Part shown: positions 34,949 through 45,500 of the stretch, piece after piece
Numbering within the stretch: the stretch's first letter is position 1
How the letters are laid out: each line of letters starts with the position of its first letter
Source: Gigaspora rosea
Lineage: Eukaryota; Glomeromycota; Glomeromycetes; Diversisporales; Gigasporaceae
DNA: 64,000 nt
NCBI GenBank assembly: GCA_003550325.1
Contig: QKWP01000062.1
Span: forward strand, 138,380-202,379
Direction of reading: 5' to 3'
Program-made: the position numbers and the translations under genes
Notes under the pieces: generated by a model
What the model saw: the letters and a program-made list of their open reading frames with translations, nothing else
What the model was told of the DNA's origin: nothing
The model's database searches: none

Positions 34949-35185
34949 TACTATATGAACTTATGGTTGTATATTCAGAAAAATATAACCATTTACCAAT
35001 AAAACATACTACTATAGCATATAGGATTCACATTGAAAGCACAAATTGCTAGTACATACTAGAAACTATAAAACAAGCCAGTTAGAAATTAAAATATTAA
35101 TTGGTTAAAACATAGTATATAATATATTGCAATAATAAATCAATAAGACACTATATGCCTAGTAAATAAATATATATATTATATA

Positions 35186-35492
35186 TGGGGCCCTTGCAAT
35201 AGAAAGGGCCGATACTACCCAAAAATGAAAATCAGGTTTTTATTATATTCTGATAAATTTTGACACGCGCTACATTTTTCAATTATAAGTGGAAATTGAT
35301 TTGTATAATAAAAAATTAAGATATTTTAAAAAAATTTCTTGGAAGTTTCGTACATCACGGGATTACCCGATATAATGGACTAATCAAATCACGAAAATTT
35401 TGATTAACCCGGATTAGTTCGAACAAAACAAACGTGATTTTCTCAAAATCATATATAAACCAGTATCGGCCCTTTCTACTGCAAAGGCTCCA
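35186..35492. mobile_element. TA-flanked MITE, TGGGGCCCTTGC ends
   Basis: TA at 35,184-35,185 and 35,493-35,494. The ends TGGGGCCCTTGCAATAGAAA and, reversed, TGGAGCCTTTGCAGTAGAAA continue inward with GGGCCGATAC. 307 bp, no ORF. GC-rich ends with few mismatches suggest a fairly young copy. Confidence 0.85.
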
Positions 35493-35579
35493 TATAGTTT
35501 AAAGAGAATTTAATATGACTTGCACTTAGAGAACATGTACTTAGAGAGAGCTAACTATATTTATATAAACATAGCTTAA

Positions 35580-36531
35580 TTCGTAATCCGTGAGTAAGGG
35601 AAAGGATTTGATTAGTGATCGGTGGGGTGCATATTATAATCAAAACAATTAATACCCATAATCTGGAGCCATTTTTTAATTTTCTCGATTTCTGCAAAGC
35701 TAACATCTTTTGTGTTTCTATGAAAATTATAAAGGCGATTTTTCTCTTCCTAAAAGTGGTGAATTTATCAAAATTGACCCAATGGGCCGTGAGATATTAT
35801 CATTTTATTTTCACGATCATATGAAATTTCTTTACAGATCTGCAAAGAAATTTCATATGATCGTGAAGATAAAATGATAATATCTCACAGCCCATTGGGT
35901 CATTTTGATGAATTCACCACTTTTAGGAAGAGAAAAATCGCCTTTATAATTTTCATAGAAACACAAAAGATATTAGCTTTGCAGAAATCGAGAAAATTAA
36001 AAAATGGCTCCAGATTATGGGTATTAATTGTTTTGATTATAATATGCACCCCGCCGATCACTAATCAAATCCTTTCCCTTACTCACGGATAGGGCTCATC
36101 ATTTTCTGCGGCAACTAACCCCTAAATCCGTATGCACTACCTGATTAATTATGCGAAATTATGCAATAAATTTTTTAAAAATATGCAGCAAATTATGCAA
36201 ATTTGGTAAAAAATATGCATCTTTATGCAATAAATTCTGGCTAAAATCCATTATGAATTTTTTTATGTTATACATAAACTAGTCAGTTTTTTTATTGTTT
36301 TGATTGGTTTTTTATGTTACACCTGATCTAGCCAATCAGAATTCAGAATTTGTTAACACACGAACAACAAGCTCTTTCCTATATTTTATGCGCAGATTAT
36401 GCTCTATTAAATATGCAACATTAGTCCAAATATGCAAAATATGCAATTGCATCTGCAATGCAATAAATGTCAGGTTTATGCGCAGATTTTGCAATTGCAA
36501 ATTTGCACTAGCCCTACTCACGGATTACGAA
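35580..36531. mobile_element. TTAA-flanked foldback element, interrupted
   Basis: TTAA at 35,576-35,579 and 36,532-36,535. The ends TTCGTAATCCGTGAGTAAGG and its exact reverse. The arms, about 255 bp each, are almost perfect complements and meet at ACAGATCTG near 35,838, so the strand forms one long hairpin. Open frames on the arms (35,615-35,824 and 35,874-36,092) are mirror images of the same DNA. A second element (36,091-36,515) is inserted close to the right end. Confidence 0.85.
36091..36515. mobile_element. MITE with AGGGCT ends and perfect 10-bp TSD
   Basis: ACTCACGGAT is duplicated at 36,081-36,090 and 36,516-36,525. The ends AGGGCTCATC and, reversed, AGGGCTAGTG. The interior is packed with TATGCAAAT, ATTATGCA and TTGCAATTGCAA words. 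Removing it restores the perfect right arm of the surrounding foldback. Confidence 0.85.
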
Positions 36532-36734
36532 TTAAATACTTTTGTTAGTAATAAATTGCTTTCAGTATATAGTAAAAATTTGTAATAATATTTATAAAGC
36601 TACTATTATTTAAAGTTTATCAAGTTTTTAAGTTTAATTTAGTATATTTTTTTTTTAAAGTGCCTGGTTTTGGGGCATAAGATTTATTCAGTTTACTTGT
36701 TGTAAATTACCATAGATAAGAGTACAACTAACAA

Positions 36735-36850
36735 CTTTGTCTAATTTAAGTGGTCTGACTGAAGGTTCCACACTAGGTGCCATACCTGCAACCCACCTAA
36801 AAAGGTTGCCTATTTAAACCCTCTAAACTTCCACTCCTTGACCAGTTTAA
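36735..36850 (-). mobile_element. SINE 3' fragment, minus strand
   Basis: The reverse complement contains GAGGGTTTAAATAGGCAACC, then GGGTTGCAGGTATGGCACCT, matching 12,880-12,960 of the SINE at 12,369. Confidence 0.75.
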
Positions 36851-37103
36851 TTCACTATAATTAATAAATCTGTTATTCAATATAAAAAACAATTAAATTA
36901 GAGATGCGAATTACAGTATAAACTATTAGTTATAATAAATAAAATGTAGCTTATTTATTTTTTTTTTAATAATATTAAAGATAGTTTATTTATAGTATTG
37001 TAATTTACAGATCATATCGCTACCTTAAATAATCACAAATGAAACTGTACCAAAAAGGAGGCAATCAAGAATAAAAGAAATGTGATAGTACTTGATAATC
37101 ATA

Positions 37104-37211
37104 CCCCTGCAAATTACAATTTTTTCTAAACTTTGAGCGAAGGTATCTCAGTAACGATAAGACTAAATTCGACAAACTTTTTTTTATTTGAATTCTATGG
37201 CTTATAGAATT

Positions 37212-37245
<34 letters not shown>

Positions 37246-37862
37246 ATCGAATTTGGCTTTGTTGTTGCTGAGATATCTTCGCTCAAAGTTTAGAAAAAAT
37301 TCAAAACAAAGTTGCGCAAAATTTTCTTTAAACTGAGTGAAGATATAAAGATATAACAGCAACTACAAGACCAAATTTGATGAATTTTTTTTTTGTTTGA
37401 ATTCTTTAAAGTCATAGAATTCAAATAAAAAAAAGTTTATTTAATTTGGTCTTGTAGTTACTGAGATATCTTCACTAAAGATTAGAAAAAATTAACAAAA
37501 CTGCTCCAAAATTTTTCTAAACTTTGAGCGAAGATATCTCAGCAACCACAAGACCAAATTCGATGAATTTTTTTAATTTTGAATTTTATAAAATCATAGA
37601 ATTAAATAAAAAAAAGCTCACCGAATATATCTTTAGAAAAAATTTTTGCGCAACTTTGTTTTGATAAATGGTTTGAATTTTTTCTAAACTTTGAGCGAAG
37701 ATATCACATCAATCACAAGGCCAAATTCGATGAATTTTTTTTTATTTGAATTCTACAAAATCATAGAATTCAAATAAAAAAAAAAAGATTATCGAATTTG
37801 GTTTTATGGTTGCTAAGATATCTTTGCTTAAAGGTTAAAAATAATTTAATTTGCAGGGGGGC
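37104..37862. mobile_element. Foldback element holding four tandem hairpin units
   Basis: Outer ends CCCCTGCAAATTA (37,105) and TAATTTGCAGGGG (to 37,861). Inside, four units of about 180 bp (near 37,117, 37,320, 37,512, 37,676). Each reads AAACTTTGAGCGAAGATATC, then TCAGCAACCACAAGACCAAA, then GAATTC, and then the same in reverse, so each unit is its own hairpin centred on a GAATTC...GAATTC pair. Unit 3 is shortened. A homopolymer A run at 37,212-37,241 lies in unit 1. Relatives at 31,640-32,150 and 55,360-55,580. Confidence 0.75.
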
Positions 37863-38860
37863 AAAATCGGGGAGTATAAATTGATCCTCTTTATAATAAA
37901 CGCAAAAAATTGCAGTATATAATCGTTTTTTAAAATGATATAGATCTGATCAAATTTCACATTTATTATCGTTATAAAAATAAATTATAACTAAACGTAC
38001 ATACGCTTAAAAAAAAATAATAGGAGATTCAAAAATATCAAGATTCGTCTTAACTAGGTTTTAATTTTCGCAAGTAACAAACCAAAAAAGAAATTAAATT
38101 TTGTAAATTAACTACGTAGTGCGTAGAAGTTTAAGGCGCTGTAGCAATAGACTAGTGATTGATTGCCATATCTGATATGTAAAATTCCGACCCATCATTT
38201 TTTAATTAGTGAGCCAAGGTCGATTTAACAATATTTTTGCATTCTTTTATTTTTTTCTTTTTTAGGAGTAACTATATACCGAAACTGGTATTAACATATC
38301 GGGAGTACTGAGTTTAGTTTTATCCCAATCCGGAATTGCGAATTTTTAAATCACATGTACCGAACGTAAATCCGACCTAATCGGATTTTTTTTTGAATTT
38401 CTATCCCACATAAGTATATGGAAACATTGTTCGGATATCATTGTTCTTACATAGATATATTATATATCTCTTAAAGTCAATCAGGTTTCAAATTTTCCTG
38501 ATGGTAAGCATTATTATCGTTACGGTAAACATATAAGACTAGTGGTTATGATTACAATCAATGAAGAATCGTGCCTTTAATTTTTATCATTCAAATTTCC
38601 TTTTTAGTCTTGCCGTTACTTGCGGATAATAACACTTGTCGTCATAGTTTATTAAATTAACATTATCAATTATGCCACAAAAAGTTATTATTAAAAAAAA
38701 AATTGGCGCACGTAAACTATATTATAATTTTATGCCGTGAAACAACCCAAAATATGCTTACGTTTGGATTTGAGTATCGCAAATGAAAAATTGGAAATCT
38801 TACCTATAAAGATTTTCAAGGCCCTTCATTCATCGACACTCAATTAGATTTGTTTGTCGT
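37863..38860. other. Upstream region of the RNF213-like gene
   Basis: More complex sequence than the repeat zone. No long frame on either strand. 38,120-38,190 has a weak tRNA-like look but no proper B box. May hold the 5' regulatory region of the gene at 38,979. Confidence 0.35.
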
Positions 38861-38861
38861 A

Positions 38862-38978
38862 AATCGGAGTTTATCTGTTATGTGCTTGTGTATATTTTGT
38901 AATGTTATATATTGCGACTTTATAAGGTTGGTTTGATTCTTCATTTTTCGGTGTCCATAGCCAGATAGATACTCTACG
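38862..38978 (+). promoter_or_regulatory. Probable core promoter / 5' UTR
   Basis: TATATATTGCGACTTTATAAG at 38,905-38,925 offers TATA-like words 55-75 bp before the start codon. In-frame TAG stands just upstream of the ATG at 38,979 (in GTCCATAGCC), so translation cannot begin further 5' in the same exon. Transcription start not determinable. Confidence 0.3.
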
Positions 38979-39564
38979 ATGTCAACCAATTATAATAAAA
39001 TCGATGATTCTCAGTCAGAGATTGTCGATGACGGTATGAATTTGAAAGAATCGGCATCTGATGGTATAGAATCTAATTATATTAAAAAGGCAGAAAAAAC
39101 TTCTGTGGATGATAATGATGTGTCGTTAGAATCCGACAAAATAAACATGAGTAAGTGTGTTGTTGCATCGAACTTTGACAGTGGCGTTAATATTAAAGAC
39201 TTGGACGATGTTGTGTATGATGGGCAAATGAATGGTGAGATAGCTGAACATGTAGATGTAGAGATACAAGAAGAAAAATCTCAAGACAAAATGAATAAGA
39301 ACCTAGCTGAGGAGATGACGAGTGTTCGCGATCAATCTGATTATGGCAAAAATAAAATGCCTACAAATGAAAAGAAAGAATTCGCAAGAAATGACACATT
39401 GCAAGATGGATCTTCTTCATATTATGTAGTGAATTCAAGCCCTGGAACGTCATCTTCAACCTTTAATAAAACTTTGAAAAAGGAAAATAAGATTTCTGCG
39501 GAATATATAAAAACGGTGTTTCACGTACACTTGCCTAAAAATGTTAAAGAATTAGGTGTACCAG
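38979..39564 (+). other. Exon 1: acidic N-terminus and first strand of CBM20
   Basis: About 175 residues rich in Asp, Glu, Ser, Asn and Lys, predicted disordered, followed by KTVFHVHLPKNVKELG, which looks like the first strand of a CBM20 fold. The exon must end before the in-frame TAA at 39,570. The best-placed donor is GTGATT at 39,565, but the matching acceptor is problematic (see findings). Confidence 0.7.
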
Positions 39565-42500
39565 GTGATTAAATCATTAAAATAAATTAGTACACATCTT
39601 TTCTCAAAGTAATAACGATAATAACTTTATTCGATTCTTTAATTATCTTAAAGCTGTCGTTGGTAATATCAAAGAGTTAGGATCTTGGAATAATCCGATT
39701 GTCAAGCTTCATCAAATTCCTCGTCACCTCCCTTCTAATTGTGCTAATACCTATTGGATTTCTGATCCCGTTCGGATTTCTTTAAAACATTTCGAATCTA
39801 TTCATGAAATACGTTATAAATATGTGATTGTTCCAGCTCAACAAACTACAAAAAAAACCAAAGAATTCACAACTATGATTTCTGAAGGCTTTGATGATTT
39901 ATCCGAACGTATTCTTTTATTACAAAACAATCAATATGATATATGGATGGACAGTAATTTATTCACTATTAGTCAAGTTGAAGATTATTATTTTGCTGAG
40001 CTTATATTCAATTCTTTAACTCCAGAAAACTTTAAAGAAAAAATTATAGAATATCAAATATTTCATAGGGAACATTGGCCAAAGACAATCGAAGTAGTGT
40101 CGATCGAATTTTTTATGAAATGTTTGCGTAGAAATAAATCTTTGGAGCATCGTCTTTTGGTACTAGTCTTTTTGGGATATTATGTTCACAGAATTCAAGG
40201 ACGTATACGTCATCGTGTTGAATTACCAGATGAATTTCCTACAAATTTATTACTTGATTTATTGGAATATATTCAAGAAAATACTTTTCCAACCAATGTG
40301 CATCAAATTGTTATGAAATCTTTTGAAACGTTAATTCGTCATAACATTTTTAATGACAAATTTGACTGGATTAAAATATTTCCCGTGGCTAAATGGATTG
40401 ATCCAGAATTCAAATTCGTCGAGGCTCTCAGGTTCAGATTCGATGATGAGAATTTCGTTCTCACTACCTTGCATGACAAGGTACTCCATTACATTAACGA
40501 AATCGAAGATTTAGATACCTATGTTAGAGTTGGAAAGGTAGTTCTAAATATTTAATTATTTATTTATATCAATTTAATTAATTTAATTAATTTAATTAAT
40601 TTAATTGTTGTTATCATTATTAATAATTTTATATATATTTTTTAGTGGTTAATTTCAATATGTGAAACGATGAAATCACTAATTTACCTTTGGAATGATA
40701 TAATTGAACATGAAGAGAATGTCATCGTTTCACTTCGTCATACATTTATAGAGAGAGTCCAAAAGAATTTACGACTTAAGGATATTGTTCAGTTATATGA
40801 AATATTCTTTGAACTTCCCCAGGATTTTGCTGAGTTAGTGGCTGAAGCATTTCGAAAAAGAATTATTGTGCATTTACAAAATAGTATTACATGTCCAAAT
40901 TTACCGTCAAAACATTCAGAAGCAATATTTCAATTATTAGAAAGTGAAAAACTTTTTTGGACATCTGATGATTATATTAAAATACTAGATTTGTTCTCTC
41001 AATTCACTGACATTCAAATGTTGTACCATTTTCATAAGTTATTAAAAGCCTTTCAAGATGAGTATGGTGATCCTATAGAAGAACGGGAAACCCTTTTTAA
41101 AATTTGTAAACAATGGTATAGACGCCTCTTGGATCGTTTAACTGCTTCATCTCGTATTCAACAGGACACTATCCTTGTGATTTTCCATCATGCATCACTT
41201 CTCTATCAGAGAATTGGAAAATATACATTGCTCTGGAAAAAAATCATAGAACTCGCTGTCCATCGTATAAAACAATTTCCTGAAAATCTTGTTTTTAAAG
41301 CTATACCAAATGTTGAGAAGCTTCCTCCGGAAGTTGTTATACATTTTCGTCGAATGATTGAAGAAATGTTGACTGCATCCACACAACATATCGATGATCA
41401 ATTGATAATAAGAATTAAACAAATTGGTGCTCTTTCAGGTGATCATCTTATTATTCCGAGCTCGTAAGTATCTTTATATTTATTTATTAATACTTGTTCA
41501 ATATAACTGATAATTTAATTTATTTTAACTTAGACTAAGCGAAATTTTGATTTGTCACATTATTGAACGTTTGGAAATAAATCTCCCATCTTATGATGCG
41601 GATTTGGATATAGCTCCAGCAAATTTTCATCTATCCCTTCTTAGTTCTGCAAATTTTTGGAAAATAATCTTGAGAGCTAGTGGTTATGTGGAAAAGCTAA
41701 ATTCACTTCATTACGTTAAGATGGTTAAAGAAGCGATTTCACAATTGGGTCGTCATATAATAACAGAATCAATTGATATTTTTCTTTTACAAAATATTTG
41801 TAAATATAACGACGACTTTTTATTATCATATTTTGAATCTGTATCAATATTCGATGATGAATATGTTGAGGTATTTGTCACAAAGGAGATCTTAGAATCA
41901 GTTAAGAAACAAACTAGAGAATATTTGCAAACGTTTGAACATCTTAATGCTTTCTATGTTCGATATTGCTCAGTTACTAAGGTCATAGATGAACAGGAAT
42001 ATATTGATATGTTACATGAACAAAAAAGTATGTGGGAATCGATTACACTTGACCAAATCCGGCGTCCAGAGATATGGAAGGATCATTATGAGATTTTAGA
42101 TGTTGCTAAAAAAGTTTATAAATACAACAAATCTCAAACATTTTATAATGTTTTTGAAAAAATTTTACAAAATGCCCCATATGAAATAAATGTACGAACC
42201 CTTGTACAAGACCAAAATTTTATGCCAAAAGTTTTTGTTTCATACGCTGAAGATTGTTCTAAATTTCAAAATTGGGAAGATCTCCAATTGTCTTTCGCAA
42301 CAACGTTTTGGAAAAATGTCACAAATATCAATGCTGAACTTGAGTTCATGGCTGAATTTACTCCCAAACATCAAGATCCAAAGTTCATGATGACTCTTAC
42401 TCAACTTTCCGAAGTTTTGAAAATAACACAAAAGTTACATCAACTATCAACTGTGTTAGAAATATTTAATGTGTCTCGGAATGAAGAGGATTGGCTTTCA

Positions 42501-45500
42501 AGAGCTCTTCATGATCTTGAAGAGCAATCAATCGTTTTAGGACAATTAAGTTCTGTATTTGATGCTATTAATAATTCTCTTGACATAGTTGATGAGAATG
42601 GCTGGTCATTGATTAAAGAACTTTCAATTGCTGAAGAATTTATCATTTTTCTAAAATCTATTGCAGTACACGATCTTAAAAATCTTATAAATGGTGTTGA
42701 TGATCATTCTGATGAACGATTGATTCAGGAAGACACAGTTTCATCTCTTATTCAAGTTAAACAATTCTTGTTTCCATTATTGAATGCTGCACGAACCTTG
42801 AACTTGGATACGTTTTTACAAGAATTATTTAAAGTCATTGAATTGAATCCAACACTCGCAACAAAAGTTACATTATGTAATAGCAACAATATGGCATTGC
42901 AAAATATGTATGCAAACATTAGTAACAGAGGAGAAGTGACTAAAGAAAAGATTCTAAATGCTGTTAAAATTGGAACTTATAAATTTGAATGGAAATCAAT
43001 AGACAAAAAGTGTTCAGTAAATTTATCATATCCCATTACAAAAACCAGAATTGTCACATATAATTTTAATGATTTGCAAGATTTGCGAGGACGGGCTCTT
43101 TTAATTGCAAAACCAGATATCACAATTGGTGATTCGAACGAAAAAGATAAAACAAAAGATATAATGGATGAATTTGTACGTCAAGTAGATATAGCTCAGG
43201 ATATCGTTAATAATATCGCCGCAAAATTAATTGAGACAGGTCATTTTGGATATAGAGAATTTCAAAATTCAGTAAAAGGATCGGAAAATATGATTCAATT
43301 AGCCGAAAAATTAAAAGTAGAACTTAGAAAATGGTATGATTTATATCTTTCTACCTTTTATATCTTTTTACCTTTTATATCTTTTATATCTTTTATATAT
43401 AGATTCGATTAATGTACAATTTTCTTTTTGATATTATAGGGAAAATTTGGTGAATAAAGCGCAGGAAAATCATTATTATCTGACATTCTTTCCAGCACGA
43501 CATATCCTAGAATTTTATGATTTTTTCACAAGTCGTTCACCCAGCAATACTAAAATATGCCAAACTCTCGTTAAATTTGTAAACTCGAATGCTAAACTGA
43601 CTAGAGGAACTGTAACAATTGCTCATCGAAAGGACTCTCACATTCAGATATTGAATGATATCGGAACTAAGTTGCAACATCTTTTTGGAGCACCAAAAAC
43701 TTCACGTCTCCTAAAAACCCCAATAGAACGCGTAGCATCAGATGTTGTGAGTCGTGGAAAACTATTTGTTGCCGCATGCAATGACAAGTCACGTGTTCCG
43801 AACATTATAATGTCGTTGTATGCAAACCATGGATCGCTTCCTGAGGCTTGGCAAATCTTGATTTGTACTTCTTCCACAACTTTGGAAGAACTATCAATAT
43901 TTATCAATAGATGCTTTTTGGCTTTCAAGAATGGATACGAAAACCATTTATTTTGTATAGCAAATTTGGAATTACTTGACTTTGAATTACAATACAATTT
44001 GGTAAACAAAATTCGATCCATGCGAGAAAAAGAACCTAATTACTTCCTAGCATTAATCTGCTATTCTGAAGGTGGAATGCAACATCACATATTGGATCAA
44101 TTTTCACAAGATGTTCATCCAACAAACGGTCTAAGTTCTAGTGCAATGACAACTATTTATCAAAAATTGTGTTCTAATGTTACATGTGTATCATCAGATC
44201 TTTCAGGTCAAGGTAAAACAGAATGGATTAGACAACAGTGCTTTGCAAATAATAAACTTTCAAAGAGTTTTCTCATTAGTGATGGTGCTGATTTTGGAAA
44301 ACTTGTTAGACAGTTAAAAGAGTTTACAATTAGACCAATAGAATGTGTGCACATAAATATAATTTCGTCAGATTATCCCGGTGATGTTAATTTGTTTCTA
44401 TTTGAACTTTTAAGTTTTGGAATTGTATCTAATAATGCTGATATAGCAAACCTTCCCCGCACATTCATATATATTGAGGTCGCATCGAGTTTTCAACAGC
44501 ATTTACTAAGATCACTTCCCATGATGGATTATTTGCCGAAACATCATATTACATGGGATATTAATAATTTGATAATCTCACGAGATATTAATAGTCCTAT
44601 ACAAATAGTATGTCGTTATTTATTTGAATTTCATAAGAGTGAGATTGATACAAAAGACATTTCGTTCATGGGCCCAAGCGCAGACAATGATCAAATCTGT
44701 GATGCACTATGTCGAGAACTTATAAATAATTATTTCTTTAAAGACAGTAATTCAGAAGACATACTATCATTCCGATTTTTGGAAATTTTTATTAGTGTCT
44801 TTGCTAATCAGTTGATTCGACTATCTTCAAGTTCATATTTCAAAGTTGAAAATTTGGCTTTGATGCTTGAAGAAGAAACCAATATTAGAACGACACTAGT
44901 AAAAACATTATTAGAAGTATCAAAGGATTTCGCCGTGAGATCAATTCAAACGAAATCAGCACAATTAGAGGCAACTTCATTTGATGGCACCGAAAATACA
45001 CAATTAAGTACAATTATGAAATGGGATGATTCAAATCATTTATTAGTATTTTTTTTATCACAAGCACCAGATTCTATTTGTGCTCTGTATCGAAATAAGG
45101 AAAAAGTTCCCGAAAATGTTCAAACTTTGCTTAAAAGTCAATTTATCGCACAAAATTTGGAAAAATGGGAGTTGGATGATTATACAAAAATGTCAGCTGA
45201 AGTTCTATTGGAAAAATTGGAAAGTATTGCTAGAAAAACCTTTCATAAGATTGAATATACACCTTATGCGTTGTCTGCTGATAATTTGGTGAAAATGGCA
45301 TTAATCTTATTGAGAACACGTGCAAATATTCCGGTGGTCATTTCTGGAGAAGCTGGATGTGGAAAGGTGATATATACATTTGATGATATTATTGTACTTT
45401 TGATTAATATGTTTATGTTTATTATTCAAGTTAATAAATATATATCTTTGTTTTCCAGACAAGTTTGATTGGATTCTTGGCTGAAGTTGTCGGAGCTCAA

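Noticed and set aside
35615-36092. Two plus-strand frames of about 70 residues
   Set aside because: They are mirror images on the two arms of a foldback element.
1-38000. LTR retrotransposon or virus-like element
   Set aside because: Searched by eye for long direct terminal repeats and for reverse transcriptase, integrase or capsid motifs; none seen.
38101-38200. tRNA-like stretch upstream of the gene
   Set aside because: No proper B box and no cloverleaf; only a loose resemblance.
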